Shown in pieces: positions 51,871 through 62,162 of a stretch of 64,000 nucleotides of DNA. Each line of letters begins with the position of its first letter. The stretch's first letter is position 1. The notes beneath the pieces are model-generated. The model ran no database searches, was not told the DNA's origin, and saw only the letters and a list, made by a program, of their open reading frames with translations. Origin of the DNA: Aplectana chamaeleonis (lineage: Eukaryota; Nematoda; Chromadorea; Rhabditida; Cosmocercidae); the NCBI GenBank assembly GCA_029168955.1, contig JAPDOI010000373.1:124001-188000 (forward strand), in the 5' to 3' direction. The position numbers were made by a program, and so were the translations under genes.

Positions 51871-53504
51871 ACGTAAGCTTTGGGTCCCTCTAAGAAGAAC
51901 AAGAACGGAAAAACGGCCGGTAAGTGGGTGAAAGTCTCGTGGGCCAGTCAACCCATTGGGTCGCTCCGCCCACGTCTTAAAACAGTTGCCCTGAATTCGT
52001 GGTTAGATGAGCGACGGTCTCCGATCAAAAGCCCCATTCTTCCCTTCATTATCAAATTCTCTCTATACTCAGGTCAGCTAGCACACATCGGCTGCAAAGA
52101 ACGGGAGTTACAAGGCTCCTACAACTCGTCCACAACGCTCCTTGCTGAATTTTGAGGGGCCATAACTCCGTCTCCAGGGGGTGTTGTAAGATTCCAAGGA
52201 CATCATTAAAATCAGCATGGGACCGTTTTCAAGATGGGCGGACAAACAGAAAAACGACTTCTATCGTGAAGACTACCTCTAAACATGGAAATGCCTCAAC
52301 TTCCCAGAGATGATATGTGTTTCAAAATAAATTTATTTTCGATGAGTACTTGAAAAAGTGCTCTCATCCGAGCGAATCTCTGGTCCGAAATCGCAGACAC
52401 CCGTTATGGCAGCAAGTGACACGATGACAATACTGGTGGGACCACGTAGTCCCGGCACGATCAACCTTCGTCCTAGCACGATTTCATCGCTTTACGTGCT
52501 GCGACAGCGTTTGTCCACAACAGCGGACCGGGATTACCTTCTGGTAAGGGCAATACTGGTCGAAAGTGTAAATCCTCTTCTATCCAGCGCTTGGTTTTCA
52601 GCAAAACTTGGCGGTTTCCAAAGTTGCAACCGAAATTTGATGAAGATCCAGGGTACCGACTGAGCGTCTAGTATTCTTAAGTAGCCGAAGCTAAAGCCGC
52701 GAAAATTGATGGGGCAATTGAACCCACGAAATATGCGCTAGATCAAAATAAGCACGAGAATTTTCAATAGCGCGAGATTTGCATATTTTTTCCCAACCTT
52801 TGACAAGGTGCTATTATGGCTGTCGACGACTGCTAATTTGAATTTTGTTCTTTTTTATCGATTTTTGGAAACGAAATAAAAACGAATAGGTGGCAAAATG
52901 AGTGTTACTCAAAAGGGTGGAGTAAATATCATTAACAGCAAGTTTTGCGGCTCATACTCGTTAGGGCAGAAAAAGTCGAAGTAACAAATTTACGAAAAGT
53001 GAAAGAAAGCTATGAATCACACCTAATCGAGAAACTTCGCGAACACTATCGCCAACTCAGACAAGAAACACTTATGGGATCGCTGGCGCGTGGTGGGCCG
53101 AAAAACTCCCAACTCGCTATACGACCGCTATCGTTCTAGGAGAAAGCGCGCCGTTTCAAATGTATCGCGCCTCTTCACTGTGGACCCCCAGCGAAGACGC
53201 GACGCGACGTAGCGTGATCGAGACGTAGGCTCAACATCGCGTCGCAACGCGAATGAACTCTGAACGGGGCCTAACGAAACGCCCGCTCGTGACGCGCTGG
53301 CAATGTATGAATAGAGCCGCTGTGGGTGGCATCAGACAGCTGCTAGTGTAGATATCGATTTTGCGTGCCACCACTCATGAACCCTGCCTGAGCGGAATAT
53401 TGAAAATATTGAGCAGTTCGAAAGCTTTCGACGCCATTCTTAAAAACTGCCTCTTCAAAGCAGTAGTGTCGCAAAACTCTGAAGTCGGTTGGCCCGTAGT
53501 TAAA
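51871..53504. other. Interior of the 5.4-kb element, no gene recognised
   Basis: 51870-51995 is related to 2620-2770. Short frames at 51880-52155 and 52358-52663 have no recognisable domain. A GC-rich patch with repeated CGCGACG words lies at 53180-53300. Confidence 0.4.
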
Positions 53505-53755
53505 TCAATTCATTTATTCGAAATTATTCGATCTTCGATATTCATTCATTCGAAATAGAGAATCGAATATATTCATTCATTCGTTCATTCGAAAATTTTG
53601 AAGTCGAATATATTCATTCATTCGTTTATTCAAAAAATTTGAAGTCGAATATATTCATTCATTCGTTTATTCGAAAATTTTCAAGTCGAATATATTCATT
53701 CATTCGTTTATTCGAAAATTTTGAAGTCGAATTTATTCATTCATTCATTCATTCA
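53505..53755. repeat. CGAATATATTCATTCATTCG array, right end
   Basis: Five units of about 50 bp; the core is again TTCGAA with ATTC spacers. Confidence 0.9.
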
Positions 53756-53854
53756 TTCGGTCCGTTCAGTCAAAAAGCACAACTATATTATATGGAGGGT
53801 GAGCAAGAACCTCCCAGCCCAGGTCCAGCAGTGTCTGTCGGGTTATCCGAGATA

Positions 53855-53942
53855 CGTGTGGCCCAGCATTGTTGTAAAGATGACGAACAGAAACTGCTGG
53901 ACCTGGGCTGGGAAGCTCTTCTTCACCCTCCATATAGCCCAG
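53855..53942 (+). pseudogene. Mariner transposase fragment (plus half)
   Basis: Encodes DEQKLLDLGWEALLHPPYSP; continues at 55913 as DLAPSDYHLFR after removal of the nested element. Confidence 0.8.
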
Positions 53943-54415
53943 GGCTGGGATTCATGAAAGGCAAATCACGGTTACGGTTGGGCTGGCGGAGGAAACCGGC
54001 ATTCACAAAAAATCCGGTTTGGTTACGGCTGGGCTACGATTGGGCTACGCGTAACCGCACCTCGGAGCTGCGGTTAGCCGCGGTTAGCAGCGGTTTTGCG
54101 TCTTAGTCGTCGAATCGGCAGTGTGTTGTATTAGTGCATAACTCTGAGGCTCGAGGAAATAGCGATCTAGTTGATCGCAAACGAGGGTTTTCTCAGGTTA
54201 TCTGAATAAAATAAAGTTCCATTTTGTTGCTATGGGCCATGAGCACAATTTATTCCAAAACCTTTTGCCAATACGCATAAAAACTTGATATCTTCGAGGC
54301 AAACTGAAAATACAGGAATGCCGTTCGTTATTGACTGCCCCAATATAGGCCCGCTAGCCATAATGATAACAATGAAAATTCTCAGAATCATCAAGTTCAT
54401 CTGCAAGTTTTATGT

Positions 54416-54928
54416 ATGTTGCCCATGACTAACTACAATTTCTACGCCTGTCCTCCCTGCTCTCGCTCTCTTCTTTATTCTATCGCACATTGTTGTTCTT
54501 TTGGCCTCCACTTTTTGTTTCTAATTCTTGTCTTCCGTGCGCTGAACATTTACCGATCAGCCAAAGGCTCATCCCTGGGGTTTCTCCATTTCGGCTCCGA
54601 ATTCCCTCATTTTCAGAATTTTTTCTCAGCAATTTTCCTACACGTTTTCGTTATTTTTCTTTTAGAAAATCCTAATTTGGTTTGGTACTGTGATGCCGCA
54701 CCCTTTTTGTCAGCCTGGGGTTTCGTAGTGCGTTTGCAAAGCCCGATTCGTCTTATTCACATGATTTTTTTCGCATTTACAACATTTCTTCTTACTTTTT
54801 TTCCGAAGCACCCACTTGGATTTTTAATATTAATGTTTTTACATGGTTCTGTGATCAGCCTGGGTCTTCTCGATGTTTTTAGCTCGAACTTCTGTTTTTC
54901 CCTTGCATTTCGAGCTTTTTCCATATGA
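54416..54928 (+). other. Hydrophobic 170-codon open frame, doubtful
   Basis: The frame encodes several Phe/Leu-rich stretches that would score as membrane segments. The DNA is T-rich on this strand, which alone gives such a composition. No family is recognised. It lies inside the 1.96-kb element. I do not call it a gene. Confidence 0.2.
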
Positions 54929-55245
54929 TTTTTCTATGGAATCGTTTTAGTTTTCTCCTGTTGTGAGCGACAGTGAGCTTGGGTGAGAATGGCAAAGAGA
55001 TAAAAAGAAAAAAGGAATCTTCAGAAAAAGAAATGAAATGAAAAAAACTCGGAGCTCAAACGACAAACGGAGAACTTGAAGTCAAAAACTCATCAAGAGG
55101 ACGAAGATGATCCCTGCAGCAACACCTGAGCCATGTAAAACACACAAAAATTAGAGGGGCATTTCGAAAAAAAAAACAAGTTGAAAAGGCTAGTAATGCG
55201 AGAAAAAAGCTAAATTGGAGACTAAAGTTTCACCAGCAGGTTTGC

Positions 55246-55640
55246 GGTATAGTTGTATACGAACAAAATTTTCGAAAGATTTTTCGAAATTTTTTTCGTT
55301 CGTTTTCGTTCGTTCGAAATTTCGTCGAACGAAATTTTTTCAAATTTCGTTCGTTCGAAATTTTTTCGAACGAAAATTTTTCAATTTTCGTTCGTTCGAA
55401 AAGTCGTCGAACGAAATTTTTTCAAATTTCGTTCGTTCGAAATTTTTTCGAACGAAATTTTTTCAATTTTCGTTCGTTCGAAATCCGATTTTTCGAATTT
55501 TTTTCGAAATTCGTTCATTCGGAATTTTTTCGAACAAATTTCGAAAAGATTTTGAAATTTTTGACGAGTTTCGAAAAAAATACGAAATTTCGAAAAAAAT
55601 CGAAATTTCCATTGAAGAAGGTAAAGCGCAAGGGAAACAA
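55246..55640. repeat. Array of TTCGTTCGTTCGAAATTTTTTCGAACG units
   Basis: About eight units of 30-40 bp with TTCGAA palindromes, beginning right after TATAGTTGTATACG, close to the terminus of the 5.4-kb element. Only one end of such an element is seen here. Confidence 0.85.
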
Positions 55641-55912
55641 AAATTAGAATTCAAAAAACAGGCAAAATTAACAATCATGTGCAATAAAAACAGTGACGGG
55701 TTAGGGGAAATTCCGACCCGAGTGCCAATATTGATTTTCTACAATCGAGATTCTCTGCGTCAATTGAGTGGCAAGTACGTGGCCGCGGAATGGTTAGCCA
55801 CCCAACCGCGATGGGGCGGTTGTGAATTCCGGTTCGCGGTTTGGCTACCGCTGGGGTTGCTGCCCTAACCAAACCCAAACCTAGCCGGCTGCGTTCATGA
55901 ATCCCAGCCCAG

Positions 55913-56180
55913 ATCTTGCCCCTTCCGACTACCATCTGTTCCGCTTCACTTCCTGGATGGAAAACAATTCACCAATGATGACGAAGTCAAAATAGCCTTA
56001 GAAGATTACATCGACTCAAAACAGCCAGAGTTCAACGCGTCGGGAGTTCATGATCTGCCCCATCGCCGGCGAAGGATCCTCGAATGTGAGGGAAATTTTT
56101 TTTGGGTGAGCTTTGTTCGTTTTTGAAATAAATGTTCTTTATTCAACGTCGAGAAAAGTCGGGAAACTTTTGCATCAGCC
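55913..56180 (+). pseudogene. Mariner transposase C-terminus (plus half)
   Basis: DLAPSDYHLFR, then a diverged WMENNS and NDDEV-like stretch with a frameshift and stops. The inverted partner is at 48113-48391. Confidence 0.8.
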
Positions 56181-56304
<124 letters not shown>

Positions 56305-56393
56305 CTCCTACAACATCATGCCCTTCATCCTATAATCCTATTCCGCTTCTAAAGCAGCTTAACGACTGCTCCCTCTCCTCCTCGACTGTTTTC

Positions 56394-57515
56394 GTGGGCG
56401 ATTTTAACGCTCACACCTTCTGCTCGTCTCTTGGCTCTGATGCTAGAGGAAATGACGTAGAAGAATGGACAGAGGAGTGCGACCTGGTCATCTCAAACGA
56501 TGATCAGCCCTTCCGTCTCCCTGCTAACGGCCGATCTTCCAGCCCAGACATATCTCTAGTCTCGTCACACCTCTCTAACTCTTGCTCATGGTCCACCTCA
56601 GCAAGTCTGTCAAGTGACCATGTTCCTGTCTTTGTCCACATCGATCTATCCAATTCTCTCGCTCCCTTTTCTGGTGTTCGCCAACGTTCTTATCTTAATT
56701 TAGGCCGAGCAGACTGGTGCCTGTTCAGTGAACTTGCGCTTCGCCTATCGGCAGATTACCCGTGGAATGGAAGCGTGCACCAGAAAGAGTGCCATCTATC
56801 TGACGCAATCCGCAAGGCCACGAATGTGGCTATTCCTATCGGTCGCGTCAAGACGTTCTATCCAAATGTCAACAGAGACATCCTCGACAAAATTAGAACG
56901 AGAGATGCGAGGAGAGCGGTTAATCATCCGGACCCCGTGGTTGCTGAGCTTTACAGTGAGATCAAAAAGGATTTGGACAGACACAAGAAAGAAGAGTGGG
57001 AGAATTTCACCGGACAGATGGACTTCAAGACGGACAGTGTAGCTACTTGGAAGGTTTTACGGAAGCTTTCGGGTAAAAGTTCGCCTGCCATCGTCTCCAC
57101 AATAGAATTTGACAACGGTGTATTCAAATCAGGAAAAGAAGCCGCTTATGCGCTCGGGAGAAGTTTTTTCATCACCAGTGAAAAGCGTGGTCCACAGAAT
57201 AGAGTGACTGTACGAGAGCTGTGCCGCCTCCCGCTTATGAGCACGGCCGAAGCGTTCACTACGACGCAAGTTGAGGAAGTTATAAAGGATGTGCGGAATT
57301 CAAAAGCGGTCGGTACAGACGGGATATGTCCTGCTGTCTTGAAAAAGATACCCACTGACCTACTACCGCTTCTCACTGATGTGATAAACACCTCGTTCAG
57401 TTCGTGCACTATCCCGCAGAATTACGTTTTACGATTTACGAAATTTGAAATTTCATTCACGCACACCCCTGATTGCTGTAATGTGTCGAGATCGAAACAT
57501 ACAGATGGCCGTTAA
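56394..57515 (+). pseudogene. Family A LINE endonuclease C-terminus, linker and RT start
   Basis: 373 residues. Starts at the endonuclease motif GDFNAHTFCSSLGSDARGND, with SLSSDHVPVFVHIDLSN. The linker follows (AELYSEIKKDLDRHKKEEWE) and the first RT strands (SKAVGTDGICPAVLKKIP, VINTSFSSCTIPQNY). After this, about 500-600 bp of RT including the catalytic box is missing and the frame runs out. This copy supplies the linker lost from the twin-primed copy. Confidence 0.85.
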
Positions 57516-58430
57516 TAAGATCAATGACTACTTGATTACGCTGAAGAGCTTTTTCGACGAGAAGATGCTAAAGATCTCTCCATCTAAGTCGTCAGTATGT
57601 GTTCTCACAACGGACCCTTCCGAGCACAGCGCTGATCCGGACGTAGAGTTGGATGGAGACCGCCTACCTGCTGCGCGATTTCCAAAACTGCTCGGTCTTG
57701 TGCCCGAGTAGAAGCAGGCTCTCATCAAAGCTAAGCTCAATGTTCTCAGGGACCGTGGGCGGTACCTCATGGGGAAGCAGGAAGGAAACTATACTCATCA
57801 CGTATAAGGCTATTCTCCGATCCGGTTTAATAGCATCTAGTTTTAGATTCCTCTTGGACTAAGATGCAACTCGTACAGAATGCCGCTCTTCGCATCGCCA
57901 CCGGATGTGCTAGGAGTTCCCCAGTGCAGCACCTGCATGCCGAAACACGTTTACTACCAGTGAAGGAGCACTGTCAGCTGCAAGCCCAACAATTCCGTAT
58001 CAACACTATTAAACAACCAAACCATCCGTCATGGAGAGCGCTCAACCCCTTTAGAGAGAGAGCTAAATGAAAGCCATTCGCCGATGCTCCAAGCAAAGTC
58101 AACTTGCAAAGATGGCACGACTCACAGCAAGAACGACTCCGTCTTTTGCGCGAGGAGCACACCAAATTCTTACGGTGTCATCTTGAGAGGGCGGCCTAAA
58201 TTCTGTACTAGGAGAAGTACCGCCACCAGTCTGCACATCCGAGTCTCAAACTCGGAGGAAGGGCTAGATGCACATTTGCATCGCTGCGCTGCGGTCACTG
58301 TACAAGGCTTATGTCTCACGTCAGCAAGATTGTCAGCTGCAAATCTGATGTTTGTCCGGACTCCTGTTCCATCGGCCATAACACGACACATTTATTTAAC
58401 TGTCCGAAGAGAACTACCACGCTGATCACA
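57445..58430 (+). pseudogene. Family A LINE RT thumb and Cys/His end, broken
   Basis: Several short frames: NKINDYLITLKSFFDEKMLK (57445-57711), QNAALRIATGCARSSPVQHL (57864-58070) and the Cys/His tail near 58340-58420. They match 30.0-30.7 kb and 27.4-28.1 kb. Confidence 0.75.
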
Positions 58431-58517
58431 ATGGATCTATGGACGAATCTTTTCTTGGTCGCCCAATTTCTCCGCCTATGACAAAACCCTCGATGTGGCT
58501 GCAGAGAAGAAGAAATG

Positions 58518-59042
58518 CAGATCATTTCTACGAGAAAGGAGAAGCAAAAGTTCAGTTATACAGAAAATGGGCGAGCTTTTCCTATTCCACCGCTCATTTC
58601 CAGTTCATTGCTTATTGTCCCGTTGACTGAGTTTGGGCAGAATATAGTCCAGTTTCAAAATCCAAAAAAGTTGACGTTTTCGGCCTTCCCAGGTGCATTG
58701 AGTAAATTTTAAAAACTTGAAAGGCTTTCTTTTTATGCCCACACAACCCACTATATACCGTTTCTCAAAACTCCATTTAGCATTCGAAGGATTTCGTAGT
58801 GAGTCGTATCTAAAGCTTCATTCCTGCTTAGTATAACCATATGTAGTGTAAACCTCTAATTCCTTTATTACAAGTGATCCCCTTTAACAGGTAGGTAAGA
58901 ATAATTGCCTCGTCTGCGTTTTCTTGCTTCTACTCTGCCAAGAATTTGTTGGATGTTTATTCACGCTGTTTGCTAGTTGTCCACAGTCGCAACAGGATTC
59001 TATAATAATATACAGTTCTTGTAGTTCATTGCATTGCTCTAC
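58518..59042. other. No gene recognised
   Basis: Distal part of set-4 intron 3, no domain or array. Confidence 0.4.
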
Positions 59043-59046
59043 TTAA

Positions 59047-59831
59047 AGGCAGCGTACCCTCTATGAAACGTTTTAATTCACATCATTCGAGGCGCGCGCG
59101 GCGCCTCAGCCTACGTCCCTCACGTCGTCTGCCCTCCGCTCTCTCACTATCTCTAACCTCCGCTCCGCACCAGCACGCGCAGGAATCATGTCATTTTCGC
59201 CGTTTTATACTGTACACGCTCACAAACATGGTCGAGATAACAGCATAAATAGGCCCGCATGGCCACTACCATGTCGTCAGCGAGTTTTGAAGCGCTGAAA
59301 TCATACAGGATAACAATATTTGAGCATTCCTGTCTCGTACGCCCGGATTTTCCCACCCATTTAGTAACAGAATGCAAAGTTGAACATGAGAAAGCATGCG
59401 ATAGCTTAGAGTGATAGTATTATCAAAAGGGAGTGCACGAGAGGAACAGCTTGATCCAACTGAATATAACATGTCCAAATGCCGATTAATTCTCGTCAGT
59501 TTTCGAGAATGCCGCTCTACTCCGGCGGACTTTTGAAATGGAGGATTTCATGGGTAAACAGACATGTTATATTCAGGTAAATCGAACTGTTTCTCTTGTG
59601 CGCTCCCTTTGACTGTGCTATCACTCTAAGCTATCACATGTTTGCTCAAGTTTCAATTTTCAATCTGTTACTGAAGGGGATGGAAAATACGGGCTTGCGA
59701 GGCAGAAATGCTAAAATATTGTCATCCTGGATGGTTTTCAGCGCTTCAAAAGTCGCCGACGACATGTTAGAGACCGTGGGGGCTTATTTATGGTGATATC
59801 TCGACCATGTTTGTGAGCGTGTGTGCTGCCT
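59047..59831. mobile_element. AGGCAG-group element (785 bp)
   Basis: Ends AGGCAGC and GCTGCCT, flanked by TTAA on both sides (59043-59046, 59832-59835). The arms show further inverted similarity, for example CTATCACTCTAAGCTATC near 59620 with its complement near 59400. Lies just upstream of set-4 exon 4. Confidence 0.75.
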
Positions 59832-60012
59832 TTAATCTAAAAAGCGCAAAGGGCCCAGAACATTTTGAATAAATGTTCAACCGATAAGCTTTCATCTACT
59901 GTGATATTGTCGTCCCATATTATCCGTTTTTTTGGGACTGCATTTCTCACCAACCCAAACATTTTCTCTTAGGAGCGCCCTTTTTAAGGATTTCAATATA
60001 GAGCTATTGCAG

Positions 60013-60129
60013 GCAGCGTGGTGATAAGATTGAACGGCTGTGTGGTGTGATCAGCGAACTCGATGATCAAGAAGAAGAACAAATATTGCGGCCGGGTTTG
60101 AATGATTTCTCGGTTATGTACAGCATGAG
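60013..60129 (+). CDS. set-4: set-4 exon 4 (SET core)
   Basis: Encodes the last base of Trp158 to two bases of Arg197. The acceptor is CTATTGCAG (60012) and the donor ATGAG before [22 protein letters not shown] and [15 protein letters not shown] match the family blocks R-x-DKIE-x-L-x-G-x-IAEL and [10 protein letters not shown], which belong to the SET insert and substrate/SAM pocket of SUV4-20 enzymes. The insert between them is acidic (DDQEEEQ). A competing AG four bases downstream would break the frame. Confidence 0.95.
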
Positions 60130-60185
60130 GTACATATTATTCATGGTCCGCAACACCTATGATGCCGACAATGTGTAACTTATAG
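60130..60185 (+). other. set-4: set-4 intron 4 (56 bp)
   Basis: GT...AG intron of ordinary nematode size, in contrast with the neighbouring 28-kb intron. Confidence 0.9.
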
Positions 60186-60288
60186 GAAAAAGTGTGCTCA
60201 ATTGTGGTTGGGACCAGGGGCGTATATCAACCATGACTGCCGGCCTAGTTGTCGTTTCGTGCCCAATGGACATACTGCTTACATTCAA
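60186..60288 (+). CDS. set-4: set-4 exon 5 (SAM-binding NHDCRPSC motif)
   Basis: Encodes residues 197-231. [20 protein letters not shown] followed by SC carries the SET signature N-H-x-C (Asn212, His213) that contacts S-adenosylmethionine, and Cys219, one of the zinc ligands expected to pair with the C-terminal cysteines. [11 protein letters not shown] follows. The exon ends in phase 0 at CAA before GTACAT. All residues expected for catalysis in this stretch are present. Confidence 0.96.
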
Positions 60289-60355
60289 GTACATGTTATT
60301 TGATTTTAGTGCAGCTATAGTGTGCAATGGCATGCCTAGATACACAGCTTCTCAA

Positions 60356-60815
60356 AGGCAGCACACACGCCCGTAAACTTTGAAATAACTACGGAAATAG
60401 AAAGGTATGGCTCAGAACACAACGCCTATGCATCTTGAAGCGTCAAAAACGACCCACAACGCCGCTACACGAGAGAGAAGTTGCCCCCTGCTCCCGGAAT
60501 TTTTCCGCTCCTGTATTTGCCGTACTCCAAAACAGGGGTGCCGGGCCATTTCAACCGTCGCCGATGTTCGTGGTTCACTTATTGTACTTATTGTACCACT
60601 CACAAAGGTCGCCGACGGTGGAATGCCGCAGCACCGCTGTTTTGGAGGACTGCAAACGCAGGGGGCGGAGAAATACAGGGCGGGGTCTCTTCTTACTCGT
60701 GTAGCGGCATTCTGGGTCGTTTTGACGCTTAACAATGCGTAGGCGTTCTGTTCTGTGTCATATCACTCTATTTCCGTAGTTATCTCAACCACGCTTACGA
60801 GCGTGTATGCCGCCT
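60356..60815. mobile_element. Foldback AGGCAG-group element in set-4 intron 5 (460 bp)
   Basis: Nearly the whole length folds back: AACTACGGAAATAGA near 60388 with its complement near 60768, and CGCCTATGCAT / ATGCGTAGGCG further in. Flanked by TCAA and TTAA. The 3' flank runs directly into another AGGTAGCGTTCACG terminus at 60820. Confidence 0.8.
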
Positions 60816-61387
60816 TTAAAGGTAGCGTTCACGATGATTTTCGTTCCTGAGGTTTTCACTAAAAACCAAGTGTTACCAAAATTACGAAGAAACAGCGAGA
60901 AGCTCACCAAAACGTCCTATTTCATTGATATTATTCTCTGGCCTGGACTAGCTGTCCGACTGGATGAACGTGTTCACCGTGGTTGTCACTGGGAAAAAAT
61001 GGGCCTAATCAAAAGTGGAACAATATTTTAGGCGAAAGAGTATTAATCAGGGTCCAAAGGAAAGAACAGAGCAACAGAGAGTAGCGAATTCCAAAAGACG
61101 ATTTCACAAAAGATTTCATTGTCCCAACGGACAGTTCCTGTGAGACTTGAGAGGTGTGGTGAGGTTTGAGGATTTCGTGCCCCTCTGATGCGTTTTCTCG
61201 ATTTCTTCGTCATTTCAGTTCTACCCGGGGCCAAATAATCGAATCAGCAATTAATCCCAAAATCGAAGATTATCGTGAACGTGTGACTGCTCTTGATGAA
61301 CATGGGAACTACTTAGTTGTCCGAAAATTCCGTTTCTTGAAGTGGAAAGTGTCTGCGAAAGAGTTTAGAAGGCTTTATTCGTTGCAG

Positions 61388-61492
61388 GTTTCGCGTGAAT
61401 TGAAGCCCGGAGATGAAATAACCTGCTTTTATGGCGAGGACTTTTTTGGAGAAGGAAATGAGAAATGCGAGTGTGTCACTTGTGAACGGTAA
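61388..61492 (+). CDS. set-4: set-4 exon 6 (SET C-terminus and post-SET zinc cluster)
   Basis: Encodes [20 protein letters not shown], then [14 protein letters not shown], residues 232-265. Tyr246 in CFYG is the expected catalytic-pocket Tyr, and CECVTC supplies zinc ligands. Read through, it stops at TAA 61490-61492. That TAA overlaps a possible donor (CG before GTAATT at 61489), so a further exon is possible: animal homologues continue with a short R-G-T-G-A-F-like tail. Candidates are an acceptor at 61537 (adds about 7 codons) or at 61824 (adds about 11). Confidence 0.93.
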   Translation, partial: VSRELKPGDEITCFYGEDFFGEGNEKCECVTCER

Positions 61493-61653
61493 TTATTGAA
61501 CACTTGCTTTCCATCTGACAGTTGTGGCTGTGTGTAGGAAAACAGAACTTGTGAGATGAAAAAATCATTCGATTTCCCTTGTTTTGCCGCAAATCAAACA
61601 TTTTATGGTCTTCAACTTCACTTTTATTTTTGTGTCATTTGTGGATAGCTCAA
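61493..61653. other. set-4 3' flank or last intron
   Basis: No canonical AATAAA was seen between the TAA and the next element. T-rich, compatible with a 3' UTR. Confidence 0.35.
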
Positions 61654-62158
61654 AGGTAGCATACACGCTCTCAAAAGTGGTTGAGATAACGGTGTCAAAA
61701 TACTCGTACGGCTGTCCCCTACACCGCTCAAGCTCCTTGCAAGCTTCAGAAACGAGTCAAAGTGACAATACTTGAGTCATATCAAGCCTCGAAAACATGC
61801 ATTCTCCGCCCACTTCTTTTTCAGTTTCCGCCTTTCGAAACAAACACCTTCAGATTGATTGCTCAATTACGATAATTTAGGCTCGTATTTGATGTTACCA
61901 ACGGCATAAGCGTTCTGATGCAAACCGTGTGAATCTATAGTCATCGCCATTTCAACCATTCCGTCGATAGCTTCCCTGTTTCGACGAGCGTGAATGCTGC
62001 GGTGTAACTCGTCCACTTTTCTTCCAGTACAAAAACACCCCGTTATTTCTCTTACTCAGACCGATTTTTTCCGGTTTTGTTATTTCCGGAAACTAGCAGC
62101 ACTGGTTATTTGATTCATGAATTAATATTGATAGCATTTTTGGGCGTGTATGCTACCT
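61654..62158. mobile_element. AGGTAG-ended element (505 bp) in set-4 3' region
   Basis: Ends AGGTAGCATACACGC and GCGTGTATGCTACCT, flanked by TCAA on both sides (61650-61653, 62159-62162). Contains a strong splice-acceptor-like site (CTTCTTTTTCAG ending at 61824). Confidence 0.8.
61825..61858 (+). CDS. set-4: Candidate alternative terminal exon of set-4 inside a MITE
   Basis: If the donor at 61489 is used, joining to this acceptor completes the split Arg codon, adds FRLSKQTPSD and stops at TGA 61856-61858, giving 275 residues. The acceptor is the best in the region, but the sequence belongs to a transposable element and does not resemble the family tail. Low confidence. Confidence 0.2.
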
Positions 62159-62162
62159 TCAA

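Larger units (their letters stand above)
48400..53787. mobile_element. 5.4-kb TIR element with 8-bp duplication and ATTCGAA arrays at both ends
   Basis: Ends TATAGTTGTGCT and AGCACAACTATA; flanked by an exact 8-bp duplication TTATATGG (48392-48399, 53788-53795) inside the mariner sequence. The left end has an array of ATTCGATTATTATTCGAAATCGACTATCG-like units (48411-48700); the right end has an array of CGAATATATTCATTCATTCG units (53505-53755). Eight-bp duplications are typical of hAT elements, but the termini are not the usual CAGNG and no transposase was recognised. Confidence 0.8.
53943..55905. mobile_element. TIR element with GGGATTCATGAA ends (about 1.96 kb)
   Basis: The termini include GGGATTCATGAA and TTCATGAATCCC and both sides are flanked by AGCCCAG (53936-53942, 55906-55912), so the duplication is 7 bp, or 8 with a mismatch. 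Subterminal regions are rich in GGTTACGGTT/GGTTAGCC words. Holds a TTCGAA array. Confidence 0.75.
48113..56180. mobile_element. Foldback mariner (two inverted halves) with nested insertions
   Basis: The ends GGTTGATGCAAAAGTTTTCG and ACTTTTGCATCAGCC are flanked by TA (48111-48112, 56181-56182). Both halves encode the same mariner transposase C-terminus outward from a centre near 53850: minus strand at 53840-53796 and 48391-48113, plus strand at 53855-53942 and 55913-56180. Only the C-terminal region (DLGWE.LxHPPYSPDLAPSDYHLF and WMENN/HFLDGKQFTNDD blocks) remains, so it cannot make a full transposase. Confidence 0.85.

Noticed and set aside
44226..53760. TTCGAA arrays considered as CRISPR-like or centromeric satellite
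   Set aside because: Units are irregular without unique spacers, are only 250-400 bp long, and sit at the ends of elements with inverted termini.
54416..54928. Possible multi-pass membrane protein
   Set aside because: T-rich DNA alone gives Phe/Leu-rich frames; no splice context or family motif, and it lies inside a transposable element.
55215..55868. 217-codon frame rich in Phe, Arg, Ser and Asn
   Set aside because: Low-complexity translation of the TTCGAA array; no protein family.
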